Source of the DNA: Physcomitrium patens
Lineage: Eukaryota > Streptophyta > Bryopsida > Funariales > Funariaceae
Assembly: GCF_000002425.4 (NCBI RefSeq)
Contig: NC_037257.1
Coordinates: 15,572,708-15,636,707 of the forward strand
Direction: 5' to 3'
Length of the DNA: 64,000 nt
Both the position numbers and the translations under genes were made by a program. Under the pieces are notes generated by a model. It made no database searches. It worked only from the letters and a program-made list of their open reading frames with translations, and was not told the origin of the DNA. Positions 13,493-25,522 of this stretch are shown in pieces; the stretch's first letter is position 1, and each line of letters opens with the position of its first letter.

Positions 13493-13689
13493 ATTTTTAG
13501 TTTACTAAGTTGAAGATTTTTCAATAAAAAATCATCTATCTCGCAAGATAGTATGTGTTGTTGCAAAATCAATGAGCACATCATTTGATTCATCGTTAGA
13601 GGTTCTATCATTCATATAAGCCTCTAAGTCATCAACACCAATTGAATCCATGGACGCATCCATGGTATGAACTTCACGAGCCTCAGCTC

Positions 13690-14603
13690 GTAATTTCTTA
13701 TTTTCTTAGAACATTTTAATAAAATATTTTGAAGTATGGCACGCATGTCCTAAATTTCCAATCATTCCGCACTTATGGCAAGAACACATCTTTGATTTAT
13801 ACTATAATTAATAGTAGAACGTTTATTCTTTCCATATGGATAGAAATGGTCTTGACTATGACTACCCTGATACTTATGAGCACGTTTCCCATGTTTATAT
13901 AATTTCTTCTTAGACTTTGAAATATCAAGTGCATGAGATTCTAGAACTGTAGTTCTAATAGGACGAGCTTCCGCATTGCGTAAGAGTAGCTCATTTTACT
14001 TCTCTGCAAGAAGTAGATAGGACATGAGATCAAAATGACTCTAAAATTTCATGTTCTTGTATTATTGTGCAAGTACAGCAAATACATGAGGAAATGTAGA
14101 GAGAGTTTTTTGAATCATTTCTTCTTCAGAAATGCTTTGTCCACATAATCATAATTGTGAGATAATACTATATATTTCACTATTGAAAGCATTTAAATTT
14201 AGAAAATCCAACATATATAAATATGTCCAATTATGACGTGCACGTGGAAGAAAAATGGTCTTTTGATGATCAAACCTAGATTTAAGATTCTTCTAAAGTT
14301 TTGCAAGATCTTCCATTTCTAAATATTGATGTTGTATGGCAGGTACAAGATGATGATGAAGGAGAAGAAGTGCTTTCCAATGAATAGCATGAGATACAAA
14401 AATACTTGTTGTAGGAGTTTGTTCAAACATAATGGCATCCGAGAGTTGTTCTGCAAATAAATTTACTTTTGCCATTTTTGTCATAATAGATACTTGTTTC
14501 CATCCACACTGAATGGTAGAAAGAAAAGAGCTTGAAAATGTTGGGATGCAGTGATAGTAGTTGGAACCATAAAAGAAGCAGTTGAAGATGTTGAAGTACT
14601 CAT
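13690..14603 (-). pseudogene. Copia gag with CCHC-like zinc knuckle
   Basis: Likely start ATG at 14603 (begins MSTSTSSTASF), followed after about 40 codons by an in-frame TGA where Copia gag normally has a Trp (NKYLL-stop-QKW). The zinc knuckle near 13750-13800 reads CHKCGMIGNLGHAC: the three cysteines are present but Asn replaces the His ligand. Several further breaks. Confidence 0.75.
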
Positions 14604-14756
14604 TATAAATAAATCTATAAAAAAAATACAAGATCAAGTAGAAAAGTTGAGTAAAATATATCTTAAAATATAAAGTCAAATAAAATGATAAACTTGAACT
14701 TAATATATATATTTTATTAAAAATACCATATATTAAGATAGTAGAATAGCAATAAG

Positions 14757-14960
14757 ATGGCACATCAGGCAACGGTAGGGCAACAGGGTGGCAGTGGCGG
14801 GCGGCAGTGGCAGCGGTGGTGGCGCGGGCGACAGCATCAACGGCAACACGGTGGTAGCGATGGTAGTGGCGGGTTTGGCGGCAACAAGGGTGGGGCGCAA
14901 CAGGGAACAAGGAGCAAACTGGGGTGGAGTTGGGTTAGATCAAGTATTCTAAAGCAGCAG
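14757..14960. other. GC-rich GGC/GGT-rich segment in the Copia leader
   Basis: About 200 bp of imperfect GGC/GGT/GGCA repeats (plus strand) between the 5' LTR and gag. The composition is far from the surrounding 70-80% AT element. It translates to Gly/Gln/Arg-rich low complexity on the plus strand, antisense to the element, and is not believed to be a gene. Confidence 0.6.
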
Positions 14961-15126
14961 TGCAGAGAGTAGAACAAGTACTCTAACCAAGCTAATGTGT
15001 GAGGGGCCAGTAAGAAGAATAAGATCATGGGGCAGACACTGAGCAAGAATAGCAACAGGTTTGAAGAGTCAAAGACTAGAGAAAAAAGATTTTGATAGTG
15101 TATAGAAGAGAGTCGTGATGATAACA

Positions 15127-15392
15127 TGTTGAAAATGTTTAGAAAGACACAAGAATAATAGTGAGTCATACACACACACAAGAGTAGTAATAAGTCACAC
15201 ACACAAATCTAAGGAGAGAGAGCTTCACACACACAAATCTATTGATCTGGTTGTGTCTTATATACAAGAAGAGAAAAGTAGAGAGGATAAATAGTACTTC
15301 TCTACTAGACACTAAATATTGTTGCTATAATAATTACTGTAGTCTACAGTAAATATTATGGAGAGTACCGACTACATTTAATGATCCCAACA
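15127..15392 (-). repeat. Copia 5' LTR (minus orientation)
   Basis: 266 bp, homologous over its whole length to 9621-9886 with substitutions and small indels in the CA-repeat part. Followed by TGGTG (15393-15397), the right target duplication. Confidence 0.95.
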
Positions 15393-15397
15393 TGGTG

Positions 15398-16555
15398 AAT
15401 GTTTTTTCATTAACTAGGTGATTCTTTTGGATGAGATACAAGGTCTATGATGACAACAATCCAATTGATCAAATCATTTGTAGTTCGTCTTTTTCTTTAT
15501 CTTTAATTTAGAAAATATTTTTCTAAGTTTAGCATCTTAGCTATAGTAGAAGAAAAGATATATTTTTTAATTAGTAAGTATGTATTTTATTGTAGCAAAT
15601 AACTTATTTATTGAAAAAAACTCATTTAATTATATGGTTGGTAGTTTATATTGTAATAAAAATATTTATCCAAAATTAAGTTGATATGTGTAGTTTGACC
15701 AGCTTTTTTTAAAAAAAAAAATTATTTAAAATAATATTTAAAATAATATTTTTTAAAAATAAAATAAATTAATGGTCTATAATTTGAAATAATATTTATT
15801 AAATTTCTATAAAAGTAAAAAGACAATCCTTAAGTTCAAGATAAAACTTTATTTTATTTATGTTAATATAATAATTTATTTTCTTTCTTTTAATTTGATA
15901 TATGGATTTAGAAAAAGAACATATAATTTTTGTTCAAAACATCTAAAATATAATGTAGTTACAAATTAAATCAACATAATGTATTATTTTAATTAGTTTA
16001 TTATAGATTTAAGATGAGAAAAGATAAAATAAAAAAAACCTAAATTCTTATATTATGTATAGAATCTCTCAATATGTATTATATCATTTAAAGAAATATA
16101 TCAATTTTTGCTAAAAAATAAAATTTCATAAATTTAATAATTAATTTTTAGAGCAAAAAGTAATATTATAAACTTATTATTATATTTATATTATAAATAT
16201 AATAAATTAAGCACAAAATTGAAAACATTTTTTTTCAAAAAAACAAAAAAATAAAAATAAAGTTAGTTTTAGATTCTCATTTAGTAAATTATTTATTCTT
16301 TTAATACTTCTTTGAGCTTGTAGTTCTTTGCAATTTTGACATTTCTTGTCAATATTATTAATTACATTGCTTCTTATAACATAATCTTAGATTTCAAGTA
16401 AATATTGGTAATAAGATATTTATTTAATTTGACCTATAATACTTCTTTTTGTAGTTTCTCCAATACCAATTAAATATGCTATTTTTAATCTTTATCATTA
16501 AAATATGTAAAAAAAAGTTTAAATAATTTAAAACATTAAAAAAATATATATAAGC

Positions 16556-16595
<40 letters not shown>

Positions 16596-17576
16596 ATTTT
16601 TTGTTATGTTATATTAAATATTAAATATTATAATAATAAATTATATCATATTATTTATATATATTTTTATAAAATAATATCTTTGACTAATATATATATA
16701 AGATTCTAATAAGATTATAAATAATCATAAATTGGTTTTTAAACAAAGATTTATTATCTAATTTATTTCAATAATTTTAAAATTAATATAATTAAATAAT
16801 ATTTTTTATAATTATCTAATTACCATAAAAAGTATATCTTGAATAGCTACTTAGAATCAAATTTTTATTCAAAAAAGAAGATAAATATTATAATTACATA
16901 TTATTCAAAAAAAGAATTTTATTAAGTGTTAGAATTTAAAAAGTATCTAATTATTTTAATTTTTTTTTAGCTCACAAGTAATGAAAATAGCCTAAAAATG
17001 ATAGTAACTTCATATACATATTAAGACATAAGCAAATTTATTCAAGGATAGATTTGCATCGATATGTATTGTGCATCAATTTCTATACAAACACTCCAAA
17101 TTACGCAAAGATTTTGTATTCCATCCATTTTTCTTGAGTTTTGACAATAGATAAAGTACATATATCTTTACGTAGTTTGGAGCACTTTTGCTAAATTAAA
17201 TACATAATAAAATTAAAAAGTACTCCAATAATATATACCTTTTAAGAACATTTAGTCAAGGAAAAAAGAGTCTTTTGAGGACAAAAATTTGATAATTCCT
17301 TCATCAAAAAATCAATTTAAATGGATCAATTATCATTAATATAAGGTATTTAATTAGCTTGGTGATTGTTTTTAGAACAATAAGGAATAATATATACAAA
17401 TTATAACAAAAATATACTCCTAGAGGCTTATCAAGAATTTAAGACATGTATTAATATGAAGTAATCATGATTCTTCTCATTGATATAATTATGATGAAGT
17501 AAGAAGTGCATTCTTTGTAATAAAACTATTCTTGAAATGAATCAATAATAGTAATTAGTTCTTTGTTGTGAATGCA
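15398..17576. other. Very AT-rich DNA, no gene seen
   Basis: Extremely AT-rich, with many homopolymer runs and a (TA)n tract at about 16558-16593. No transposon protein motif or LTR was recognised. Probably very old decayed repeat DNA. Confidence 0.6.
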
Positions 17577-18086
17577 ATGAAGATATGAATTTCAAAGAAT
17601 AAAAAATTCAATTTATTTTTATGTCACTTGAAAAGAGTAGATATTTATTCAAAATTAATATTTCATTGAAACTGAAATGACTATTGTCAAAGATAAAAAG
17701 ACTAAAAAGTCTTGAAATAAGACTAATAAATAGAAAGACATTGACAAGAATGAAGAAGGCTTCATTCTTTCTTCTATTTGTACTATCTAACCATGAACTA
17801 TGTGGCGACATTCTATAGGACCTCCAACACATGTCCAACTTATAAGATATGTGTCTTAATTTGCAAGACAAATTTTCTAAATGTATGCCATATGATTAGT
17901 TTAGACCACAAATTATTAATATGTGCAATATGTGACTAACTTGTTGGCCAAGTATTCAACCTATCAATCACATATAAATATATGTTAAGGTGAAACTACA
18001 TCTATGAACCTTCTAAGAAGCTTTTCTATAAGATATTATCAAATTCACCTATTTTTACCTACTTCTTTCTAGTTATATTATCTAGA

Positions 18087-18131
<45 letters not shown>

Positions 18132-18137
18132 ATGACA
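17577..18137 (-). repeat. LTR of Gypsy relic D
   Basis: Aligns by eye to the LTRs of C and B in reverse orientation. It keeps AAGACTAAAAAGTCTTGAAA, the GAATGAAGAAGGCTTCATTC inverted repeat, and a TATGACA terminus followed by a T/C-rich tract (purine tract on the minus strand). A (TA)n expansion sits at about 18089-18129. The left boundary is approximate. Confidence 0.7.
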
Positions 18138-18179
18138 TTACTTCCTTTTTTTAAAGATGAATTTGACAAAGAACAATAA

Positions 18180-18604
18180 TTATATATTAATAAAGTTCAA
18201 GATGCAATAAATTATATCTTTTATATATTCTAAATTTTATTTCCTTGAAAGGTAGTTGATAGGTTTTCTAAGCCTTTGATAATATTTCATTATAGGATAA
18301 AAAGACCACCTTATTATTTGATTATTATTGAAATCTTTATATCTTCTTTTAAATAAAATACTTATAATACCATTAGAAATTTTTCATACCTCCTTTAAAA
18401 TTACCAAACATTGGAAGTCTTTTCCAAAGTCATGATATCAAATGCGTTATATCTAGCCATCTATTTAAGAAAAAAAATATCATTCTTAAAGGTCTTTATT
18501 TCTATAATGTTATTTTTAAGGTTGTCATAATTGTAATATCTTGTCCAATAAGTTATTAAACCATAGATCTTAAGTTGAATTTGTTGATTATTGTTTCTTC
18601 ATTT
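18180..18604 (-). pseudogene. Decayed copy of the Gypsy 3' accessory reading frame (element D)
   Basis: The nucleotide sequence aligns through its length with 31269-31691 of element B, including CCACCTTATTATTTGATTATT and ATGATATCAAATGCGTTATAT. It is heavily interrupted by stops. Its value is as a third, older witness that the reading frame belongs to the family. Confidence 0.65.
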
Positions 18605-18936
18605 TTTTAATGCTAAAAACACATTATAATTACAAACAAAGATAGAAGATAGAGTGCAACTTTTTGTAGACTATGTTTCTTTTATAACAAAGTTTTATTT
18701 TCTTTCATCTTATTTTAATAGTCATTATTAATAAAAAGTATTAACCTTCTTTGCTGCATTTACAAGTTATTTAGTTGATTCTCATGTGTATTAATTAATA
18801 TTATATCTATGCTCATGAGCAAGATATTTTAACCGATTTTTTTACCACTTTAAATTTAAAGTTTCTTCCACTTCAAATCTTAGATTATTATCTACTTCTA
18901 TAGGAGGCAATAATATTTGACTTCTTTTTGAAATAT

Positions 18937-19394
18937 TGTCAAGGATATATATTTTGAAGAAAGAAAATCCTCAATATAGTCTTGAAACAAGACTAAAGTC
19001 TAAAAAGGTGTTGACAAGAATGAGGAAGGCTTCATTCTTGCCTTCATATATACTCTCTAACTAAAAGCTACGTGACAATATTCTATAAGACTTCCAACAT
19101 ATATTGACTTTGCTAGCCATATGTCTTAACTTAAAAGGCAAGTTATCTATGTATGTACTCCATAGTTAGCTTATTCTATAAGCTAATATACAAAGTTAAC
19201 TTGTTCCACAAGCTACTAACATGTGATTAACTTGTTGACCAAGTTTCTATCCTACAAATACATCTAAAGTAAAAACTGCATTTATAAAGCTTCTAAGAAG
19301 CTAATCTAGAAGTCTTTGTGAAATTAATTTATATTTAACTAATTTTACTTAATCATATAAGTAACTATTGGAGTAAATGTATATGTTTGTGACA
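18937..19394 (-). repeat. Solo Gypsy LTR inserted in relic D
   Basis: 458 bp, plus-strand ends TGTCAAGGAT and GTTTGTGACA (TGTCA/TGACA inverted ends). It is flanked by a perfect 5-bp duplication AATAT (18932-18936 and 19395-19399). The D sequence continues on both sides, so internal DNA was probably lost by recombination between two LTRs. Confidence 0.88.
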
Positions 19395-22019
19395 AATATT
19401 CACTATTTTATGTGGCTCCAAAAGAGATCAGTGAAATAAAAGATGAATCTTCATAGATTCTAATAGATATAATCAATAAGCAACTAAATTGATTTATTTT
19501 TAAAGAAGAAATGGATCAAGCCTATAATAATCTAAGATGTCATAAGAACAACTAGTTGTAATATTGTGATGAAATAACCTTACCTTGTTGCCAATATGGA
19601 ATCAAAGTTGTTCTTTATAATAGGCATTTATGTTGAACTTTTGTTGTTTATGAGCTTGTTATTATCACATGTAGTTTAGATAAATGATTTGTTAAAACAT
19701 AGTATTATCAACTTTTGAAAAGTCAATAGTATCAAATTATAGAGAATAATTATAATTAACAAAAGAATATATTTATTGAATAGATAAAAATATTATATTA
19801 TTATAAAAAAACTTTGCCAATGGCAAAAAGAACTATACAATCATTTTGATGATAATTAATCATACATCTCAAATGTAGCTCTAAAATTCAATTTACATGC
19901 TCTTTTTGTCTATTCTTTTGAAGATAGAAAGCCATACACAAACTTGTGTCTATCTTCAATATCTTAAAAATGAATCTCTAAAATATTGATAAATATTGTA
20001 TCTTTCTATTTCATATAATATCCTTTGACAATGCATGATAGTAATAAATATCATCAAAAAATAGTTTAGCTATTTTTTTATTTATGATAGATTTTGTATA
20101 TGGTACAAAATATGCCATCTTAGTGAAATGATCTAAAATCACAAAAATAAAATCATATGAACTTGTAAATAAAAGATCTATGATAAAATCCATAGAAACA
20201 TAAGACCATGGTTGTTTTGAAATAGGAAATAGTTAAAGAAGTCTACAAAGTCAATGATAAGGAGTTTTTAATTTCAAACAAATGTCACATGATTGTACAA
20301 AGTCTTTAATTACGTTCTACATTTGAAGCTACTAAAAATCTCTTAATATTAGTTCCAAATTCTTGTTAGATCCAAAAAATCATATTATTGGAAAGTTAGG
20401 ACAAGCTTGAAAAATATATAATTGTGCTTTTTCTTCTAAAATATATAAGCATCATTCAAAATAAAATAGATTATTTTTGAATTCAAATTCAAAAGCATCA
20501 TGAGACTTAAAAAAATTAATTTTAATATCATAAATAAGAAGATCAAAGGACATACTTGAAAAATGTTGAATCAACAATCAATGTTGATTTTATTACTCAT
20601 AGTTGAGAATGCTTTGATTTTAAGAGAATCATTCTTTATTAATTAATAGCTTCATCTTATTTTTTTGATGTAAGATAAGAATTTTTAAAAAAAGATCTTA
20701 TAAATCTTATTATTTTTTAAATTGATAAGTAATTCTAAAATTAATTATTGATAAAGACATGTTCCAATGGCCTTGGTGATGACTCAAAACACTTATTGCC
20801 ATAAAATTCTTAAAATTCTTATGATTTGTATATACAATGATTAAATTAAAAGTAATTTTTATGTAATGATGTCATTCTTGAAATCAATCTATAATTATAA
20901 AAAAATCTTTGTTGTGGATCTTATAATTGATTTTGATTGTTGAAAATTTCATAAATTCAAAAGCTACTAAGTGGAGTTTATCATATACTCTCAAGTGTAA
21001 CAACACAATATATCAATGGCAAAGTTTGATGCATTTTTTTTTTTTTTATAAAGATTGCCTTAAAAAAATTGATATGATAGAAGATTTGTGTAGAAATAAA
21101 TGTTGTCTTTTAAGCTTAAAAAGATGCTTTAGTTTCTTTACTCTACTCAAGTTTGTCTTTACATGTTAGATGTATAAGAGGAGTCGTGACTTAAAAAAAG
21201 TTCTTGATGAAGATCCAATAATAAATGACAAATCCTAAAAAATATCATTTATTTATTTATTTATTTTACTGATTTTGAGACTTTTTAATTTATAATAGTT
21301 TGAATTTTTTTAGAATCTACCATAAGGCCATCTTTCGAAATGATATATCTTAAGAAGTCAACTTTAGTAGAATATAAAATTCATACTTAAATTTATCTTG
21401 ATGTATAGTCTTATATTTCTAAGTTTTTGTAACATACGACAAACATAAAATTCATCCTCTTCTATGTTTTTAGAATAGATTAGAATGTTGTCCAAATAAT
21501 AGATGACCAAATTATTAAGAAACTCACAAAAATAAACATCATTTATTAGATGTTAAAAAATAATTGATATATTTGTGAGTCCAAATAATATAATATTATT
21601 TTTAAAATATCCATACTTAGTTTGAAATGCAATCTTTCAGCCATCTCTCTCTTTGATATATATCATGTTGTATGCTCTTCATAGATTTATTTTTGTATTA
21701 GACTATATTTGATTGAGTTGATTTAGACATCTTGAAATCAAAAGTAAAAGATACATATTCTTTTTGGTGACCTTTTTGAGCCTTTAATAGTTCATACACA
21801 TTTGCAATAATCCATCTTTCTTCTTCAAAAATAAGATAAAAATTCTTGTTGGAGAGTTTGAATGGCGTATGAAGTTTTTAGATAAGTTCTTGTCAATGTA
21901 TTCCTTGAATGCAATCAAATACTTTTGCAATAAGCTATAGATTGGTCCATATGATAATTGAGCTCCTTCTAGAAGATCAATTGAAAAATCATAAAAAACA
22001 TTCCATAATCTTAAAAAAC

Positions 22020-22894
22020 ATTGGATGAATTTGGAATGATAAATTTCTTACTTAAGCATATTCTTCTACCAAAAGAATTTATCACTCAATCTGACACATA
22101 GATCCCACTAATTGATACCATTGAATATTATAAGATAGTTGATAAACTTCTATTCTTCATTGATATAAGATCCAACCTATCTTATTTAATAGGCATTGTT
22201 GTTAGATTTATGGCCAAATTAAAACAACAACATTTAAAAGCAGTTAAGTATATTTTAAAACATATGAAAAAGATAGATAATTTTAAAATTTATTTTATAT
22301 GTTGTTCAAATCTTTTATGAATCCAAATTATTTTGATTGCCTTGAGACTCAATACTCTACTATTAGATATATATATTCAAGCTTGCATATGGACCAATTG
22401 CCTATTCTAGTAAAAGACAATCAATTATTTTTCTTAATATTGTAGAGACAAAATACAAGGCATTTTTAGAAGCTACCGAATAAGCAATTTATCTACAAAT
22501 GTTACTCTCTAAATTACACATTTTATTTACATCTAAGATACCAATGCATTCATCAAATAAATCAATTGAATCTAATCTTGTTGAAACTCACATTTCAACA
22601 ACACATGATTTTTATTTCAACTAAAATATGTGCTCAATTTTTCTTACTCAAAATCTTATATTTTAAACAAGGACTAAGCACATCAAAGAAAATCATCACT
22701 TTGAACAAAAATAGATTTTTAGATGAGAAGTCTCTTTGAAACATGTTATCACCAAATTGTAACATGCAAATATATTCATAAAATAAGTTATTAAACAATG
22801 TTTTGAAAACCATCATTACTTTATTGAAGTACACTCTCTCCAAAATTCTATGTCATATCCAATTTATGAATTGCCATCTTCAATCATGAGGAAG
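22020..22894 (+). pseudogene. Copia fragment: RT C-terminus and RNase H
   Basis: Plus-strand translation gives a Copia RT end (YYKIVDKLLFFIDIR... then FMAKLKQQHLKAVKYILKHMK) and RNase H boxes: ETKYKAFLEAT (usual TEAEY.A), AIYLQMLLSKL, and RTKHIKENHHFEQK (usual RTKHI.V..HF.RE). A purine stretch AATCATGAGGAAG precedes TGTTGAAAAG at 22895, matching the purine-tract/3' LTR junction of a Copia element. The 5' part is gone. Confidence 0.8.
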
Positions 22895-23040
22895 TGTTGA
22901 AAAGAAATTGACCATCATGCTCAACCTACAAAGATTTGATTGTGCTAATTGTTTAAGTGTAGAATAAGTTAAGATTATTATTTGGCATTGCTACAAGATT
23001 AGTCAGTCTATTGCATATCCTCCAATAGATGTAGCATCTT
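22895..23040 (+). repeat. Probable start of a Copia 3' LTR (truncated)
   Basis: Begins TGTTGAAAAG directly after the purine tract of the Copia fragment. No partner LTR is present and the right end is not defined; the host GC island begins at about 23040. Confidence 0.45.
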
Positions 23041-24720
23041 GACTAGGGACCTCCAATATCCTTTAAATTCTGTGTCCTGTGCTTGTGTTCATATCACAGT
23101 TAGTCTTGATATCGTTTGTAGAAATCTTCAGTTTGGTTCGATCAATTGCACCATAATCTTAGGAGTTTTACAAACGTCGGGGAAACATAGTGATCTACAG
23201 CCCGGATTGACGGGTGATTTTTCTACCACAATGCGCTCCCCAGAACTAAACGTAGTAAGAACTATATGATGATTCAGCTTCCCCAAATTTTCCTGCACTT
23301 TTCTCCTGCACTTTTCTCCATATCAAGAGATGAATAAAACGGTTCCAAAATTGACACAGGCCTATCCCGAATCGCCACTTTTGCCAAAGCAACTTCTGGG
23401 TTCAAAAATAGTGGGTAAATTTGACGGTAGCACCCTCACGCTACGATGTGATCGTTTGTGCCATCATCTAATCGAAGCTGGAACAATTGCTACTACCCAT
23501 GGCATTCGAGGCTCAGGGCAGTAGACTCGAGACAGAGTGATCTGACACCCAGAAGCACGCCACCTTACCCGAGGTGGTGAAGGCACACTAGGAGATGGTA
23601 GGATACCGAAGCCCAGAAACTTCAGGATCCACCAGGCCACAGAATGCAACGTAGAGTGATGTGCTCCGCTGCTGCGTTGCTCAGTTCCAGTACCGCTCAA
23701 ACAGATTTCAATCAATTGTGAGGTTTTTGCAACAATGAGTTCTTGAGGGATCTATTGTTGCCATGAACAGTATTAAGAGGAATTACCATCTGCAAACCCG
23801 ACTTCGGACGGTTAAGCAATTCCTACATGATCCCTCAGGATCTTGTTTCTTACAGTTGGCTGGCAATTTCACAACTAGCATTCATTAAGTTCCAGATCGT
23901 CGCCGTCTGTGCACATGTAGAACTATCGAGACACTGCCACCCCTTCTGATACTCTAACCAATATGCCAAACATTGTGGTACTTCATTTCATTAAACACAT
24001 CCAGAAACAATCCTAAGATTGAGCAAATTGCCAGAAGACTCTAGGTTCCGTTGTCTCATGTTTATGTCGACTCGATTCAAATCGAGAGACTTTGCATTTA
24101 AGTAATGGTCAAATCTACTCCTATGGCTACCTTGTCAAAAGACATTCATTCAAGCATAAACCTGAATCGTTGTAAAAGTACTGAAAACTTTGATACTAAG
24201 TGATTAGGAGCGGTGTTGTTTGCTTTCTACTTCTGTTTCAACACCTTCATGAAATTCTCTTTCTGCTCTTGAGTCATCCCCATCAGCGAGCAATCGCCCA
24301 CCCCCCATTCTGCTCCTCGCTCGCAGTATTTGTCAGCGATCTCCTTCTTGTGCCTGCACCTCGCAACATCCCGTATTACGTCAGAGTGACAAGGTTCACC
24401 TACTTGAAAGCTTCAGATTGTATAATTTTAAAATCCGAGGTATTAAGACAAGGTTTCAGTCCAAAGTTAGGCATTCCATCAATCCAAGGGTTTAGGGTTT
24501 ATTGCAATTCGGCAACGTGGACACCACCCTGTCCATAAAAAGAAACCCTGGGGAGAGTAAAGTTCAGAGCTACAAACAACAACAGATTGATGACCAGACC
24601 TTTGAAGCGAAGGTTCGTAAAAGAAAATTAAAAATTAAAATCAAACAGATATAGTAGGACATCGTTCATCCTGGTATGTGTTCTTTCTCTAGATGCATAA
24701 AAGGGAACGAGAGAAAATAA
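23041..24720. other. Gene-island DNA downstream of the lumen-protein gene, no coding region established
   Basis: GC content matches the adjacent gene. The part next to 24720 should hold the 3'UTR of the minus-strand gene. Short open frames on both strands (about 60-110 codons) show no family resemblance or compelling splice structure. Confidence 0.45.
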
Positions 24721-25522
24721 TTACAAGGCAGCGTTGTCTTTGGATTTCTTGAGCAATTCTTGAAGATAAGATGAATTCTTGAACGTCTCGTCTTGGCCTT
24801 CGTACATTTTCCTCTTGTCATCTGCATCAGGAAGACGTGGTGTTGAAATTAAGACGTCAACATTGTAATTATTTTGCCTTAAAAGCCAGGGTTACCAGAG
24901 GGCACTTCGTCACCCAAATATTCCTTCGAATAATCCAGAGGAGAGTGGTATGGAGGAATCTTATTAGGATTGATTGATGCACCTCAATTACCTTGCAATT
25001 GCTTCAGGAATCCGGGTTCTGGAATTGGCGGCAGCTGGACAGATTCCATGCCTGATGCTCCGGATAATATCCCAGCGTCAGCTACGAAAATTTCATCAAT
25101 CCAGAAGAATAGTTAGCCAGCTAATCAGCCAAGAGCGAATACTAGGAGATAAAATGAACCTCCGCCATTGAACACAAAAAATTGAACCAGCCGTAAGGCA
25201 TCAGTTCTAAATAAACCTCCTTCTACACAAAAATCGACAACAGCAAACCTTCAAATAACAGAATAAAACCCCTAGCTCGATCCCTTCAGTCCAAAGGAGA
25301 TGACCCACAACCTTGTGGCGATGCGGTGAAGACGGTGAAAGCAGCAACAGGAATAATCACAGCCATCTTCAAACTCTCCCGCACCGCAGAACTCAAACTA
25401 CAGGCGCAAGTCACTCTGCAGGTGCTCCTCCCGGAGTTGACGCCCGCGAAACCTGATCTCATCGGCAATGCCGCCTGACCCAAGAACGAAGTACACAGCA
25501 ACTGGCTGGAGGTGGTGGCCAT
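24721..25522 (-). CDS. Small chloroplast thylakoid-lumen protein (PSI-N-like family, tentative), 3 exons
   Basis: Exons 25312-25522 (ATG at 25522), 24992-25081 and 24721-24821 (TAA at 24723-24721). Donors are GTTGTG and GTAATT, acceptors CGTAG and TGCAG, all phase 1; total 402 nt, 133 aa. The N-terminus (MATTSSQLLCTSF, Ser/Thr/Ala/Arg-rich) is a typical chloroplast transit peptide. Then a basic-hydrophobic stretch SLKMAVIIPVAAFTVF ends ASPQADA, a lumen-targeting signal with an A-x-A cleavage site. The mature part is only about 60 residues, starting GILSGASGMESV, then a Pro-rich turn and a charged helix ending LLKKSKDNAAL. From memory, this shape resembles small lumen proteins labelled photosystem I subunit N-like in plants; the name needs a database search. 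Gene structure confidence is high, family name low. Confidence 0.85.

Larger units (their letters stand above)
9621..15392 (-). mobile_element. Ty1/Copia LTR retrotransposon, full length but decayed
   Basis: Bounded by two 266-bp LTRs (9621-9886 and 15127-15392) and by the 5-bp target duplication TGGTG at 9616-9620 and 15393-15397. On the minus strand the order is 5' LTR, leader, gag with a zinc knuckle, protease, integrase, reverse transcriptase, RNase H, 3' LTR. Integrase before RT is the diagnostic Copia order. The minus-strand LTR begins TGTTGAGG and ends TTTTCAACA. A purine tract (GTGAGGAGGAG, minus) abuts the 3' LTR at 9887-9897. The primer site next to the 5' LTR reads TGTTATCATCACGACTC, a weak match to the usual TGGTATCAGAGC. 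Many stops and frameshifts; the LTRs differ by roughly a tenth, so the insertion is old. Confidence 0.93.
17577..21975 (-). mobile_element. Gypsy relic D: degenerate chromodomain retrotransposon
   Basis: Read on the minus strand and compared with element B in this window. An LTR lies at about 17577-18137. Next to it is a decayed copy of the 3' accessory frame (18180-18604), then chromodomain/pol remnants. A recognisable integrase piece is at 20011-20193 (encodes FVILDHFTKMAYFVP), and RT-region similarity runs to about 21975. Stops and indels are frequent and the copy is much older than A or B. It is interrupted by a solo LTR (18937-19394). The 5' part (gag, 5' LTR) is missing; the sequence joins a Copia fragment instead. 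Confidence 0.8.

Noticed and set aside
14757..14972. Gly/Gln/Arg-rich plus-strand frame
   Set aside because: Antisense within the Copia leader, driven by trinucleotide composition.
22634..22843. Minus-strand open frame rich in Phe/Leu
   Set aside because: Antisense shadow of the plus-strand Copia RNase H remnant.
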